Of a stretch of 64,000 nucleotides of DNA, positions 27,021 through 36,566 are shown in pieces; within the stretch, counting starts at the first letter, position 1, and every line of letters starts with the position of its first letter. The translations under genes and the position numbers were made by a program. Below the pieces are notes generated by a model. That model worked only from the letters and a program-made list of their open reading frames with translations, made no database searches and was not told the origin of the DNA. Source of the DNA: Corynebacterium bouchesdurhonense (GTDB lineage: Bacteria > Actinomycetota > Actinomycetes > Mycobacteriales > Mycobacteriaceae); contig NZ_LT546028.1 in the NCBI RefSeq assembly GCF_900078305.2, forward strand, positions 1,124,570-1,188,569, written 5' to 3'.

Positions 27021-27704
27021 CTAGATGGTGATGCCCTGCTGCTTGAACCAGGCCACCGGGTCGTTCGGGGTCACGCCGTCCGGCTTCACCTCGAAGTGGA
27101 GGTGGGGGCCGGTGGACTCGCCTTCGTTGCCGATGGCCGCAATCTGCTGGCCCGCCTTCACCCGCTGCCCGGCCGTCACGCTGTAGTCGCGCATGTGGCC
27201 GTAGACGGTCACCTCGCCGCCGTCGTGGCGGATCACCACCCAGTTTCCGAAGCCGGAGGCGGGACCCGCCTCAGCCACGGTGCCGTCCATCGCCGCGTAG
27301 ATCGGCGTGCCGGAGATGTTGGCGATGTCGATGCCCTGGTGCATTCGGCCCCAGCGCGGGCCGAAACCGGACGTGAAGATGCCCACCGCAGGCGTGGCCA
27401 CCGCGCGCCCGTCGGCGGGGCGGCCGCGCTGTGCGCGGACTCGGTGCTCCCCGGTGGCGGGGTCGAACGCGTCGCTGAGCTGCGTGCCCAGGGAGCGCGG
27501 GTCGAACACGACCTTGTAGCCGCCCACGTTCACCGTGGCCCCGTTGCGCAGGGAGGATCCGGCCGCCTGGCCGAGCGCGCGGGCGACGTCTTGCGCGTCC
27601 TGCACCTGCGAGCCGTTGACGTTGAGGGTGAGCGCGGAGGCCGATGGTGCGGCGACCGCGATCGCAGCGGCGGTAGCGGCGGATGCGAGCAGGCGGGGCT
27701 TCAT
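27021..27704 (-). CDS. Secreted M23-family metallopeptidase (LytM domain)
   Basis: 227 residues with a signal peptide (MKPRLLASAATAAAIAVA, cleavage near ASA). After ~90 residues of linker, the LytM domain contains FTSGFGPRWGRMHQGIDIAN (zinc His and Asp), YGHMRDYSV and GPHLHFEVKPDG (H-x-H). All zinc ligands are present, so an active peptidoglycan endopeptidase is likely. The start at 27704 is chosen by the signal peptide; the much longer frame upstream is not a protein. It is divergent from a small membrane protein. Confidence 0.92.
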   Translation of the reverse strand: MKPRLLASAATAAAIAVAAPSASALTLNVNGSQVQDAQDVARALGQAAGSSLRNGATVNVGGYKVVFDPRSLGTQLSDAFDPATGEHRVRAQRGRPADGRAVATPAVGIFTSGFGPRWGRMHQGIDIANISGTPIYAAMDGTVAEAGPASGFGNWVVIRHDGGEVTVYGHMRDYSVTAGQRVKAGQQIAAIGNEGESTGPHLHFEVKPDGVTPNDPVAWFKQQGITI

Positions 27705-27904
27705 AATCTCGGCTAGACCTTTTCGTCGAGGGGGCTTGTCGGCGGCGTTGCGCGCCGGAGTACAACGTAATGGCTCCGGCGGGTCCCGGCAATGCTGTGA
27801 CGTGCGAATTTGCGCGCATCGACCTATTCCCGCAGGTGATACATGTGTTGCGCGAGTGAACAGTGTTACGAAAGGGGTGGGGTTCGGGGGGATACACTGG
27901 TGGC

Positions 27905-28240
27905 ATGGGAGCAACCAAGTTGAAGTGGGAACACACCGCACGGCAGCCCGGCACCGTGGACCTCACGTGGCTAGGGGTTTCCGCCGCGATCTTCGCCGCG
28001 TTCTGGATGCTGGAACAGTCAGTCACCATGGGCATGACCATGGCCCTCCCGTTTTTCGTACTCGGGGTGACGGCCGGGACCACCTCATCCTTCGCTGCGA
28101 TTAGACAAAGGCGCGGCGAGCCTGTGCTCACGCTCAGCGACGGCGCAGAGGTTGACGCCAAGCTGCCCTTGCACGAGGTGGAGGCGCATGCGTTGCTCAA
28201 GCGCGAAAGCGGGGCGCTGCCCGAGCAGCGCCCCGCGTAA
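27905..28240 (+). CDS. Uncharacterised small membrane protein
   Basis: 111 residues with two membrane helices at about 22-35 and 43-62 (WLGVSAAIFAAFWMLEQS; MALPFFVLGVTAGTTSSFAA), then a charged cytoplasmic tail (RQRRGEPVLTLSDGAEVDAK). I recognise no named family. It lies between two M23 peptidases, divergent from one and convergent with the other. I start at the ATG at 27905; an upstream frame to 27863 is unlikely because it overlaps the spacer. Confidence 0.7.
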   Translation: MGATKLKWEHTARQPGTVDLTWLGVSAAIFAAFWMLEQSVTMGMTMALPFFVLGVTAGTTSSFAAIRQRRGEPVLTLSDGAEVDAKLPLHEVEAHALLKRESGALPEQRPA

Positions 28241-28272
28241 ACCCCGGATTCAGCCCAAGCGGGCCGGGACAG

Positions 28273-29019
28273 CTAGAGCGAGATACCGCGAGCGGCGAGC
28301 CAGGCCGCCGGATCTACCGGGGTGTTGCCGTCCGGGTGGATCTCAAAGTGCAGGTGCGTGCCGGTGGAGAACCCCATGTTGCCCATACCTGCGATCTTCT
28401 GGCCGGCACCGACGTGCTGCCCCACCGCCACGTCCACGGTCTCCATGTGGCCGTAGACGGATACAGCGCCGTCCTCGTGGCGGATGCGCACCCAGTTGCC
28501 GTAGCCCTGCGCCGGCCCAGCGTCGATCACGGTGCCGTCCTCGACGGCCAAGATCGGGGTGCCGTTGGCGTTGGCGATGTCGATGCCGTTGTGCATCGTG
28601 CCCCAGCGCATGCCGAAGCCGGAGGTGTACGCGCCCTCTGCCGGTTTGACCACCTGCGGCATGCGGGCGGCGAGGTCTGCCTTAGTCACCTCAACGGAGT
28701 GCTCCACAGCCTTGCTCAGCTGGTCTGCCAGGTTGTCCACCGGCTTGTACTCGGCAATAGCGAGGATCTGTGGGGCGGCCTCCTCGGCGGGCTGCTCCCC
28801 GTCGGCGGTGACGGTGGCCGGAGCCAGCTCGTCACTATCCGCGGCGAGCGTGAAGTCAACGTTCTCGGAGCCGGCCTTGGGGGCCGCGAGCTCGGCAGCG
28901 GCTACGCCGGAGAGCGCTGCGGTGGACACCGCGCCGGTGGTCACCGCGGCCAAGGCGACGCGGCCCTTATTGGGGGACTGCTTCCGGTGCTTGCCACCCT
29001 TTGCGGCCGAGTTGAACAT
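28273..29019 (-). CDS. Exported M23-family metallopeptidase (MepA-like)
   Basis: 248 residues. A long basic n-region precedes a signal/anchor (VALAAVTTGAVSTAALSGVA). An acidic, Ala-rich linker leads to a C-terminal LytM domain: YTSGFGMRWGTMHNGIDIAN, YGHMETVDV, STGTHLHFEIHPDG. Zinc ligands are intact. The two M23 enzymes share the domain but differ in the N-terminal half. In C. glutamicum the comparable MepA is controlled by MtrA; GTAAC elements stand upstream here. Confidence 0.92.
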   Translation of the reverse strand: MFNSAAKGGKHRKQSPNKGRVALAAVTTGAVSTAALSGVAAAELAAPKAGSENVDFTLAADSDELAPATVTADGEQPAEEAAPQILAIAEYKPVDNLADQLSKAVEHSVEVTKADLAARMPQVVKPAEGAYTSGFGMRWGTMHNGIDIANANGTPILAVEDGTVIDAGPAQGYGNWVRIRHEDGAVSVYGHMETVDVAVGQHVGAGQKIAGMGNMGFSTGTHLHFEIHPDGNTPVDPAAWLAARGISL

Positions 29020-29250
29020 GCGCCCTCTTCTACCAAGATCCAGCGGCCGCGATTCCGCCCCGTGGGCGGTTCCGTAACCTTCTCGTTATTAAGACGTGCT
29101 AACTGTAACGAATTGATCTCGGCGCGGCAAGCCAGATTTAGGAATTTTCTTATATCCGTCCCAGGTGTCACAAGTGTTACACCTGCCCGGGAACGACGCG
29201 CCCGTGTCTATCGTCGGTGCAGTGGGGGCGGGGTGGCAAAGTTGTCGTCG

Positions 29251-30594
29251 ATGAGCACCAAATTTAGCCCCCGTTCCGCTCCCCAGCGACGTCCGGCCCA
29301 GCCGCAGCGCCGCCGCGCCATCCGGGGGCGTGCGCCGGGGGCGAAGCGGGAGAAACCCACCCCCGCCGCACCCACGACGTGGAGGCAGCGGCTGCGCACC
29401 TACGCGCCGCACGCGAGCGCGCCGCTGGTCGTGCTCGCCCTCACCATCGTCGCGGTCTGCCTCGCGGTGTTGCTCGCCGGCGGCTGGAGCATGACCTACC
29501 TGCCCGCGGCAATCGGGCAGACCTGGCTGTCGGTCCACGCCGCGCCCCTGGTCGTCGGCGGCGTGGAGCTCGCGGCCGCACCGCTCCTGCCCGCGGTCGG
29601 CGTCGTGGCCCTGGTGGCCGTGCGGGTGCGCGCCGCCACGCGCGACCGGGTGAGCGTGCTCGACCTGGCGGCGATCCTCGGGCTGCTCACCGCAACCTCG
29701 CTCGTACTCAGCGGCATCGCCCTGTTCATGGTCAGCGACGCCTCGAACGTCTACAACATCGCCGCCCCAAACCCCGCCGCAGCCCTGCTCCTGCCACTGG
29801 GCCTGCACCTCATCGGCTTCGTCTTCGGGGTGCGGCCCGTGATCTGGCGCGCGCTCGCCAGCCGCGCGGGCGTTCCGCAATTGGCGGTCGACGCCTGCGG
29901 CCACGCGGCGTCGTTCCTGCGCGGCCTGCTCATCGCCGCGGCGGCCGCGTACCTCGTCGCGCTCGCGGCCGGTTACCAGCGCGTGGGCGAGCTCATCGGC
30001 GCGTTCCCCAACCTCGGCTGGGGTGGCGGCATCGCCCTTGCGCTGCTGTGCGCGGCCTACCTGCCCAACGCCGTGGTGGCAACGCTCGCCGTGCTCCTCG
30101 GCGGCAGCTTCGAGTACGGGCCCGGCGCGCTGTCCCTCTTCAGCGCCACTGCAGCCCCGATGCCGCCGCTGCCGCTGTTCGCCGCCGTCCCACCGGCGAT
30201 GCCGAGTTGGGCGCCCGTGCTCATGCTGGTCCCCGCCGCGATTGCGGTCCGCTTCGCGGCCACGAGGGGCTTTTCGCTTGTCGACGCCACCGCCACAGCC
30301 GCCTGGTCCGCCCTGCTTGGGGCCCTGGCCGCCGCCTACGCCTCCGGCCGGGCCGGCGCCTACGAGTTTGTCGGCACCCGCCCGGGGATCCTCGCCCTGG
30401 CGCTGTTCGCCTGGACTTTCGTCACCTGCCTATGCGCTTGGCTGGTCGCCCTTGTCCGCGGCCGCGCGGCCCGGGCCGGGGAAGACGCTAAGGAAGACGC
30501 CAGCCAGGACACTAACGATGACGCCGGCGAGGAGGCTGGCGAGGGCACTAGCGAGGACATAAGCGAGGACGGCGAGGGCATCAAGGGCGAGTAG
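29251..30594 (+). CDS. DUF6350-family multi-pass membrane protein
   Basis: 447 residues: a basic Pro/Arg-rich cytoplasmic N-terminus (SPRSAPQRRPAQPQRRR), about nine or ten hydrophobic segments, and a long acidic C-terminal tail (EDAKEDASQDTNDDAGEEAG...). Conserved-looking loops include GGWSMTYLPAAIGQTWL and SNVYNIAAPNPAAA. It sits before purN, as in M. tuberculosis (Rv0955-purN-purH). Function is unknown. I start at the ATG at 29251; a GTG six codons earlier is possible. A copy of the dispersed 12-mer encodes GFSLVDAT. Confidence 0.85.
   Translation: MSTKFSPRSAPQRRPAQPQRRRAIRGRAPGAKREKPTPAAPTTWRQRLRTYAPHASAPLVVLALTIVAVCLAVLLAGGWSMTYLPAAIGQTWLSVHAAPLVVGGVELAAAPLLPAVGVVALVAVRVRAATRDRVSVLDLAAILGLLTATSLVLSGIALFMVSDASNVYNIAAPNPAAALLLPLGLHLIGFVFGVRPVIWRALASRAGVPQLAVDACGHAASFLRGLLIAAAAAYLVALAAGYQRVGELIGAFPNLGWGGGIALALLCAAYLPNAVVATLAVLLGGSFEYGPGALSLFSATAAPMPPLPLFAAVPPAMPSWAPVLMLVPAAIAVRFAATRGFSLVDATATAAWSALLGALAAAYASGRAGAYEFVGTRPGILALALFAWTFVTCLCAWLVALVRGRAARAGEDAKEDASQDTNDDAGEEAGEGTSEDISEDGEGIKGE
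30276..30287 (+). repeat. Exact dispersed 12-mer (in DUF6350 gene)
   Basis: GCTTGTCGACGC in the context GGGGCTTTTC-motif-CACC, close to the full consensus. Codes for FSLVDATA. Confidence 0.85.
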
Positions 30595-30618
30595 GTTCCG
30601 CGGGCTAAACTCGTTGCC

Positions 30619-31221
30619 GTGAGCTGCCAACCAGTAGAACTCGTGGTCCTCGTCTCCGGGACGGGCACCTTGCTCCAGGCGATCCTCGACAACCAACCCA
30701 CCTCAGGCGACGGCGGATACCGCGTGACGCTGGTGGTCGCGGACAAGGAGTGCCCGGCACTCGACCGGGCCCGCCGCGCAGGAGTGGAGGCGGCCGTGGT
30801 GGAGATGGAGGCGGACCGCGGCGCGTGGAACGCCCGGCTCGCGGAGACGGTTGCGGCCGCTCATCCGGACCTCGTGGTCTCGGCGGGGTTCATGCGGATC
30901 CTCGGCCCGGAATTCCTTGAACGGTTCCAGGGCCGCACCATCAATACGCACCCGTCGCTGCTGCCCGCCTTCCCGGGCGCGGACGCGGTGGGAGACGCGC
31001 TCGCGTACGGCGTGAAGGTGACGGGGTGCACGGTGCACTACGTCGACGCCGGGGTGGACACGGGCGAAATCATCGCGCAGCGCGCCATCGCCGTCGAGGA
31101 CGGAGACACCAAGGAATCGCTGCACGAGCGGATCAAACAGGCCGAGCGAGAGCAGATCGTCGCCCTGCTCGGCCGGGCACAGCTGCACCAGGAAACAGGA
31201 AACGGAAAGGTCACCTTCTAA
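30619..31221 (+). CDS. purN: Phosphoribosylglycinamide formyltransferase PurN
   Basis: 200 residues. Motifs: [52 protein letters not shown] (catalytic Asn-His), and [19 protein letters not shown] (Asp). It adds formyl from 10-formyl-THF to GAR. The start is GTG, and the stop overlaps the purH start (TAATG). Confidence 0.97.
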   Translation: MSCQPVELVVLVSGTGTLLQAILDNQPTSGDGGYRVTLVVADKECPALDRARRAGVEAAVVEMEADRGAWNARLAETVAAAHPDLVVSAGFMRILGPEFLERFQGRTINTHPSLLPAFPGADAVGDALAYGVKVTGCTVHYVDAGVDTGEIIAQRAIAVEDGDTKESLHERIKQAEREQIVALLGRAQLHQETGNGKVTF

Positions 31222-32789
31222 TGGGAATCGAGATCAAGCGCGCGCTCATCAGCGTCTACGACAAGACTGGTCTGGAGGACCTCGCCCGGGCCCTGGGCGA
31301 GGCCGGGGTGGAGATCGTCTCCACCGGTTCGACCGCGAAGCGCATCGCCGAGGCGGGCGTGGCCGTCACCGAGGTGGCCGAGCTGACCGGCTTCCCGGAA
31401 GTGCTCGACGGCCGCGTGAAGACGCTGCATCCGCGCGTGCACTCCGGCATCCTCGCCGACCTACGCAAAGAGGACCACGCCAAGCAGCTCGCAGAGCTGG
31501 GCATCGAGCCCTTCCAGCTGGTGGTGGTCAACCTCTACCCGTTCGAGGAGACCGTGGCCTCCGGCGCGGATTACGACGAATGCGTGGAGCAGATCGACAT
31601 CGGCGGGCCGTCCATGGTGCGCGCGGCCGCCAAGAACCACCCCTCCGTGGCCGTGGTGACCTCGCCCGCCCGCTACGGCGACGTGGCCGAGGCCGTGCGG
31701 TCCGGCGGCTTCAGCCTGGACCAGCGCAAGGCGCTCGCGCTCGAGGCCTTCACGCACACCGCGCAGTACGACTCGGCGGTGTCCACCTGGCTGGCCGGCC
31801 AGCTCGCGGCGGAGCTGGAGGAGACGGTGGGCGGGGTTGGCGCGGGCGTCAACAAGCATGAAAGCTCCGGCAACGCGCTGCGCTACGGCGAGAATCCCCA
31901 CCAGGCCGCGCGCCTCGAGTCCGAGGGCTGGGGCATCGCCGCTGCGAAGCAGCACGGCGGCAAGGAGATGAGCTACAACAACTACCAGGACGCGGACGCT
32001 GCCTGGCGCGCGGCGTGGGACCACGAGCGCGCGTGCGTGGCCATTATCAAGCACGCCAACCCCTGCGGCGTGGCAGTCTCCGACGTCTCGATCGCGGACG
32101 CGCACACCAAGGCCCACGCGTGTGACCCCGTGTCCGCCTACGGCGGCGTGATCGCATGCAACCGCGAGGTCACCCTCGAGCTCGCCGAGCAGGTGGTGCC
32201 CATCTTCACCGAAGTAATCATCGCGCCGTCCTACACCGACGAGGCGCTGGAGAAGCTGCGCGAGAAGCAGAACCTGCGCATCCTCGAGGTGGAGCAAGCG
32301 GAGGTCCGCGAAGAGCGCAAGCAGATTGCCGGTGGCTGGCTGGTGCAGGAGCGAGACACGTACCAGGCCGAGGGCGACCAAGCGGAAAATTGGACGCTCG
32401 CCGCCGGCGACGCCGCGGACGCCGAGACGCTGGCAGACCTGGAGTTTGCGTGGCGCTCGGTGCGCTGCGTGAAGTCCAACGCCATCCTGATTGCAGCCGA
32501 CGGCGCGTCCGTGGGCATTGGCATGGGCCAGGTCAACCGCGTGGACTCCGCCAAGCTGGCGGTGGACCGCGCCAACACCCTCGACGGCGGCAAGAACCGC
32601 ACCAACGGCGCGGTGGCCGCCTCCGACGCCTTCTTCCCTTTCGCCGACGGCTTCCAGATCCTCGCCGACTCCGGCGTGAAGGCCGTGGTGCAGCCCGGCG
32701 GCTCCATCCGCGACGAGGAGGTTATCGCCGCGGCCGAGCAGGCCGGCGTGACCATGTACCTCACCGGCACCCGCCACTTCGCCCACTAG
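31221..32789 (+). CDS. purH: Bifunctional AICAR formyltransferase/IMP cyclohydrolase PurH
   Basis: 522 residues. N-terminal IMP cyclohydrolase ([42 protein letters not shown]) and C-terminal formyltransferase ([63 protein letters not shown]). It performs the last two steps of IMP synthesis. The ATG at 31221 is coupled to purN. The loop before LRYGENPHQ ([12 protein letters not shown]) carries a reverse-oriented variant of the dispersed motif. Confidence 0.98.
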   Translation: MGIEIKRALISVYDKTGLEDLARALGEAGVEIVSTGSTAKRIAEAGVAVTEVAELTGFPEVLDGRVKTLHPRVHSGILADLRKEDHAKQLAELGIEPFQLVVVNLYPFEETVASGADYDECVEQIDIGGPSMVRAAAKNHPSVAVVTSPARYGDVAEAVRSGGFSLDQRKALALEAFTHTAQYDSAVSTWLAGQLAAELEETVGGVGAGVNKHESSGNALRYGENPHQAARLESEGWGIAAAKQHGGKEMSYNNYQDADAAWRAAWDHERACVAIIKHANPCGVAVSDVSIADAHTKAHACDPVSAYGGVIACNREVTLELAEQVVPIFTEVIIAPSYTDEALEKLREKQNLRILEVEQAEVREERKQIAGGWLVQERDTYQAEGDQAENWTLAAGDAADAETLADLEFAWRSVRCVKSNAILIAADGASVGIGMGQVNRVDSAKLAVDRANTLDGGKNRTNGAVAASDAFFPFADGFQILADSGVKAVVQPGGSIRDEEVIAAAEQAGVTMYLTGTRHFAH

Positions 32790-32811
32790 CCAGGAAGAGC
32801 ACCGTTTTACC

Positions 32812-33699
32812 GTGTCATCCCGTCTTACCGCCGCGCTGCTCGCCGCCGGCGTTGTCATCCCCACCTTCCCGGCGCTCTACGAGATGCCGTTCATCGGCCC
32901 GGCCGTGACCCAGGCGTACAACCAGCTGCCTGAGCAGGCGAGGCGCCAGATCCCCGAAGCGATCCGCGCGCAGCTGGCGCCTCCTTCCCGGGCCGGTGCG
33001 GCCGCGCCTGGACCCGCCGCGCCGCTCAACACAGTGGCCGGCCAGGCCGCCCTGGATACGCTGGTGCGCGACGTGTCCGGCCGCCACGCGGGCTGGATCG
33101 CCGTCTCTGTCGCCGGCCGCGACGTGCAGCTCACCGCAGGCGACAACCGGCCGCTGCCGGCGTTTTCAACCTTCAAGGTGCCCACCTCGATCGCCGCGTT
33201 GCGCCAGAACCCCGGGTTCTACCGCGACGCCGAGCTTGCCATCACCCAGTCCGATAACGCCGCCCAGCACCGCATGCAGGCCCAGGTCCCAGCTCAGGCG
33301 GTGGGCGACGTGATCGCGCAGGCCGGCTCCCGCACCACCAACCACGCCGGCTGGTGGATGAGCACGATGTGGAACACCTCCGATCAGGCGCAGTTCGCTT
33401 CCGGGCTGCGCTGCGTGCCCGGCCACGAGCCCGTCTACGACATGATGGGCCGCATCGTGCCGTGGCAGCGCTGGGGCCTCGGGCGCATCCCGGGTGCGCA
33501 CTTCAAGGGCGGCTGGAATTATGGCGATGGTGGGCACTATGCCCGCCAGTTCGGTCTCATCCCGGGCCCGAACGGTGACGTGGCCGTGGCCATCACGGCG
33601 TTCAGCCCGCATGGCTACCAGGAGAGCTACGCGATGCTCGATGAGCTCGCGGATGGCGTCGCCGCCGCCCGCGGCACCTTGCCCACGTCGCGCTGCTAA
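32812..33699 (+). CDS. Exported penicillin-recognising-type serine hydrolase (beta-lactamase-like)
   Basis: 295 residues with an N-terminal signal (LTAALLAAGVVIPTFPAL). Class-A-like active-site motifs occur in order: PAFSTFKVPTSIAAL (S-x-x-K), ITQSDNAAQHRM (S-D-N) and AHFKGGWNYGDGGHY (K-G-G in place of K-T-G). A classic omega-loop Glu is not obvious. It is likely a cell-wall D,D-peptidase or esterase-like hydrolase rather than a resistance enzyme. GTG start 22 bp after purH; followed closely by a membrane protein and a paralogue. Confidence 0.82.
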   Translation: MSSRLTAALLAAGVVIPTFPALYEMPFIGPAVTQAYNQLPEQARRQIPEAIRAQLAPPSRAGAAAPGPAAPLNTVAGQAALDTLVRDVSGRHAGWIAVSVAGRDVQLTAGDNRPLPAFSTFKVPTSIAALRQNPGFYRDAELAITQSDNAAQHRMQAQVPAQAVGDVIAQAGSRTTNHAGWWMSTMWNTSDQAQFASGLRCVPGHEPVYDMMGRIVPWQRWGLGRIPGAHFKGGWNYGDGGHYARQFGLIPGPNGDVAVAITAFSPHGYQESYAMLDELADGVAAARGTLPTSRC

Positions 33700-33723
33700 G
33701 ACCCCGCCAGAAAGGAACCGTCC

Positions 33724-34320
33724 GTGACGCAACCGAACCCCAACCAGTGGTCAAACGGCTACTCCGGCTACCCGCCGCAGCAGTACCCGCCGCAGGAGGA
33801 GGAGGAGAGCAAGGGCAACGGTTGGCTCATCGCGCTGATCGTGCTGCTGCTCGCGGCGATTATCGGCGGGGTGGCATACGCGTTCGCCTCCGGCGTGTTT
33901 GAGAAAGACGAGGTGGCAGAACCCACGATCACCAGCGGGCCAAAAACTACGGGGCCCGCGGACGCCGGCGACACGGAGGACACAACCGCTGGCGGGGAGG
34001 GGAAGAAAGTAGGGAAGAACACTGAGCCGGCGAAGCCGTCCGGCGCGGATCGGAAAGCGACCACCACTGCGGAGGCCACGGGCGGCGAACTGAAGCGCAC
34101 CTACGCCAACTACGCGCCCGACACGGATGTCACGTCTCCTGAGTTCGCCGCCAACGTGTACAGCGCCTTCACCCGCGTGTACAACGACACCGGCCGCACC
34201 GAGATCACCGTGAGCGCGGTCAGCCCGGTCACAGGCAAGACCTACAGCATGGCCTGCAGCGGCAGCACCACGGTTTACTGCACGGGCGGCAACAACGCCC
34301 GCGTAAAGATTTGGGAGTGA
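33724..34320 (+). CDS. Pro-rich single-pass membrane protein, uncharacterised
   Basis: 198 residues. A cytoplasmic PNQWSNGYSGYPPQQYPPQE region (Pro/Gln/Tyr) and acidic run precede one helix (WLIALIVLLLAAIIGGVAYAF), a Thr/Gly/Lys linker, and an extracellular domain ending VSPVTGKTYSMACSG ... TTVYCTGGNNARVKIWE, with two Cys that may pair. This layout recurs in corynebacterial envelope proteins next to beta-lactamase-like hydrolases. AAAGGA precedes the GTG start. The stop overlaps the next GTG (GTGA). Confidence 0.8.
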   Translation: MTQPNPNQWSNGYSGYPPQQYPPQEEEESKGNGWLIALIVLLLAAIIGGVAYAFASGVFEKDEVAEPTITSGPKTTGPADAGDTEDTTAGGEGKKVGKNTEPAKPSGADRKATTTAEATGGELKRTYANYAPDTDVTSPEFAANVYSAFTRVYNDTGRTEITVSAVSPVTGKTYSMACSGSTTVYCTGGNNARVKIWE

Positions 34321-35231
34321 CCGCGCGCCGCTGCCTCCTCGCCGCCTGCGCCGCGGCGGCCCTAGCGTCAGCGTGCTCGGCGCCAGCGCCGGAGCCCGCG
34401 CTGCCCGAGCCCACGCTGCAGGAGCCGTCCACGCCATCTGCGCCTGTGGATCCGGTGCGTACCGAAGCGGCTGGGGAGGGGGCGTCGGCAAGCAATGCTC
34501 CCTTAGAAGCGGAGCTGAAAGCCATCGCGGAGGAGGTTGCGGCGGAGTACGGCGGGCGGCTTGGCATCGCCGTGGCCGGCGAGGCGGGGGTGGTGAGCGC
34601 GGGGGACGCTGAGGCGACTCCGGCGTGGTCCACCATCAAGGTGCCGATCGCGGTCGCTGCCCTGCGGGCGGATGCGGGGCTGTACGCGTCGGCGGCGTCG
34701 GCGATCACGGTGTCGGACAACACCGCGGCGGAGAACCTCTACTTGGCGGCGGGGCCGGGGGCGGTCAACGCTGTGCTCGCCGAGGCAGGCCTCGCGGTGC
34801 CCCTGAACACCGAGGTGGTGCGCCCGGAGTTCTCCACCTTCGGGCAGACGCTACTCACGCCCGCGCACGAGGCGCAGCTCGCGGGGTCGCTCGCGTGCGT
34901 CGACGGCGCCGGCGATGTGCTCGAGCTGATGGGCGCGATCGACCCGGGCCAGGCCTGGGGCCTCGGGGTGCTGCCCGGGTCGATCGCGCCCATCAGCTCG
35001 AGCACATCGCCCGGGGCCAGGTTCAAGGGCGGCTGGGGGCCGGGGGTGGACGGCGCCTACCAGGTGCGCCAGCTGGGGCTATTTTCGCTTGCCGACGCAA
35101 CCTTTGCCGCCGCCGCCCTCTCAGCCTTCCCGGCTGATGGCTCCTTCACCACGGGCCAGCAAATGCTCACCGCCGCGGCGGGGCGCCTCGCCCAGCTCGA
35201 AGGACTACCGCCGGCGCCCTGCCAGCCGTAG
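34317..35231 (+). CDS. Exported serine hydrolase, paralogue of the gene at 32812
   Basis: About 304 residues. The signal ends ALASACSAPAPEP, a possible lipobox Cys at residue ~20 although -3 is not Leu. Active-site set: PAWSTIKVPIAVAAL (S-x-x-K), TVSDNTAAENLYL (S-D-N) and GARFKGGWGPGVDGAY (K-G-G). The same motifs and length suggest duplication with the gene two positions upstream. Coupled to the Pro-rich membrane protein by a GTGA overlap, so the three form one envelope-related unit. Confidence 0.82.
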   Translation: MTARRCLLAACAAAALASACSAPAPEPALPEPTLQEPSTPSAPVDPVRTEAAGEGASASNAPLEAELKAIAEEVAAEYGGRLGIAVAGEAGVVSAGDAEATPAWSTIKVPIAVAALRADAGLYASAASAITVSDNTAAENLYLAAGPGAVNAVLAEAGLAVPLNTEVVRPEFSTFGQTLLTPAHEAQLAGSLACVDGAGDVLELMGAIDPGQAWGLGVLPGSIAPISSSTSPGARFKGGWGPGVDGAYQVRQLGLFSLADATFAAAALSAFPADGSFTTGQQMLTAAAGRLAQLEGLPPAPCQP

Positions 35232-35270
35232 CCGGTGCGCGAGCCTGTTTAAAGGCCGGAGAATGAGAAA

Positions 35271-35312
35271 AGCGCCCGCTCTCGACCCCAGCTGCGGGGG
35301 AGTGCGGGCGCT
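35271..35312. terminator. Stem-loop between the convergent serine-hydrolase and rpsR units
   Basis: AGCGCCCGC (35271-35279) pairs perfectly with GCGGGCGCT (35304-35312). It lies between two converging transcription units, where a bidirectional terminator is expected. A run of A (GAGAAAAGC) precedes it, providing a U-tract for the minus-strand transcript; the plus-strand side lacks one. Confidence 0.55.
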
Positions 35313-35352
35313 CAACGAGTCGAGGTGACTCTACGCTGCTGTCAACCGATGC

Positions 35353-35604
35353 TTAGCGGCTGGTGAACGGCAGAAGAGCCATCTCGCGGGCGTTCTTCAC
35401 TGCGGTGGCCACCTGGCGCTGCTGCTGCGGCGTCAGGCCGGTCACGCGGCGGGAACGGATCTTGTGGCGGTCGGAGATGAAGAGACGCAGGGTCTCCACG
35501 TCCTTGTAGTCCACCGACTCGATGCCCTTGGCCTTGAGCGGGTTCTTCTTCGGGCGGCGGGACTGCTCCATGCGCGCCTTGCGCTGGTTGTTATTGCGCT
35601 TCAT
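35353..35604 (-). CDS. rpsR: 30S ribosomal protein S18, zinc-free type
   Basis: 83 residues: [40 protein letters not shown]. Conserved S18 core; no cysteines, so this is a C-minus paralogue. Last of rpmB-rpmG-rpsN-rpsR, the same order as the Zur-regulated M. tuberculosis rpmB2-rpmG1-rpsN2-rpsR2 set. Confidence 0.96.
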   Translation of the reverse strand: MKRNNNQRKARMEQSRRPKKNPLKAKGIESVDYKDVETLRLFISDRHKIRSRRVTGLTPQQQRQVATAVKNAREMALLPFTSR

Positions 35605-35619
35605 GTTGTTGCTGCCTCC

Positions 35620-35925
35620 TTACCACGAAGACTTACGGACGCCAGGCAGCTCACCGCGGTGGGCCATCTCGCGCATGCGGACACGGGAAACACCGAACTT
35701 GCGGAGGTAGCCGCGGGGGCGGCCATCACGCGAGTCGCGGTTGCGCACGCGAACCGGGGAGGCGTCGCGCGGCTGACGGTTGAGCTCGAACTGAGCATCG
35801 AGACGGTCCTCATCGGACGTCTCCGGGTTACGGATGATCGCCTTCAGCTCGTTACGACGTTCTGCGTAGCGGGCGACGATCTCCTTGCGCTGTTCATTCT
35901 TCGCAATCTTGGACTTTTTAGCCAT
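35620..35925 (-). CDS. rpsN: 30S ribosomal protein S14, zinc-free type
   Basis: 101 residues, the long C-minus S14 form (about 61 residues for the zinc form). [40 protein letters not shown] and [20 protein letters not shown] are typical; no Cys-x2-Cys pairs are present. Between rpmG and rpsR. Confidence 0.97.
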   Translation of the reverse strand: MAKKSKIAKNEQRKEIVARYAERRNELKAIIRNPETSDEDRLDAQFELNRQPRDASPVRVRNRDSRDGRPRGYLRKFGVSRVRMREMAHRGELPGVRKSSW

Positions 35926-35928
35926 AGA

Positions 35929-36093
35929 TTATCGCTCCTCGCGGAATTCGACGTGCTTGCGAACAACCGGGTCGTACTTCTTCAGCGTGATGCGGTCCGG
36001 GTTGTTGCGCTTGTTCTTGCGGGTCACGTAGGTGAAACCAGTGCCCGCGGTGGACTTGAGCTTGATGATCGGGCGGATATCGTTACGTGCCAT
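35929..36093 (-). CDS. rpmG: 50S ribosomal protein L33, zinc-free type
   Basis: 54 residues: [54 protein letters not shown]. It lacks the Cys-x2-Cys pairs of zinc L33. The ATG overlaps the rpmB stop (TAATG), so it is translationally coupled. Three bases before the rpsN start. Confidence 0.97.
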   Translation of the reverse strand: MARNDIRPIIKLKSTAGTGFTYVTRKNKRNNPDRITLKKYDPVVRKHVEFREER

Positions 36094-36329
36094 TAGATCT
36101 TCTCACCCCGTGCGCGAATCTGGGCCACCACAGACTCGATGCCGTCGCGGTCGATGATCTTGAGACCCTTGGTGGAAACGTTCAGGGTAATGGTGCGGCC
36201 CTCGGAGGGCAGGTAGAACCGGCGCTTCTGCACGTTGGGGTTCCAACGGCGCGAGTGGCGGCGGTGCGAGTGCGAGACGGTCTTGCCGAACTGCGGCTTC
36301 CGTCCCGTGACCTGGCAATGTGCCGACAT
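36093..36329 (-). CDS. rpmB: 50S ribosomal protein L28
   Basis: 78 residues: [40 protein letters not shown], then [16 protein letters not shown]. Only a single Cys near the N-terminus, so the zinc knuckle of C-plus L28 is absent. ATG at 36329 with GGAAG upstream (the longer frame is rejected). First gene of the four-gene ribosomal operon; a Zur site was looked for in the upstream 230 bp and not recognised. Confidence 0.95.
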   Translation of the reverse strand: MSAHCQVTGRKPQFGKTVSHSHRRHSRRWNPNVQKRRFYLPSEGRTITLNVSTKGLKIIDRDGIESVVAQIRARGEKI

Positions 36330-36566
36330 GGGTTGACTTCCTTTACTTCTGCCGCCCACGCGCTGATTACCTGTGAGGTGTGCACCGGCCTCGGCGGAGT
36401 GAGGGGCCGCCGGAATGGGAAAAACGGTGCATGAGCAATCGGTCGACGCAGGCGTAAACGTGTACTTCGACAACAGCGAGAGTCAACAATACAGGTTTGG
36501 CGTGCGATCTCCTAATCGCTTTGCACCGTTTGCCGGGCCATCCCGGCGGGCGTGCGGGCGCGGCTT

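Noticed and set aside
36330..36566. Zur operator before rpmB
   Set aside because: No convincing palindrome resembling known Zur boxes was seen.
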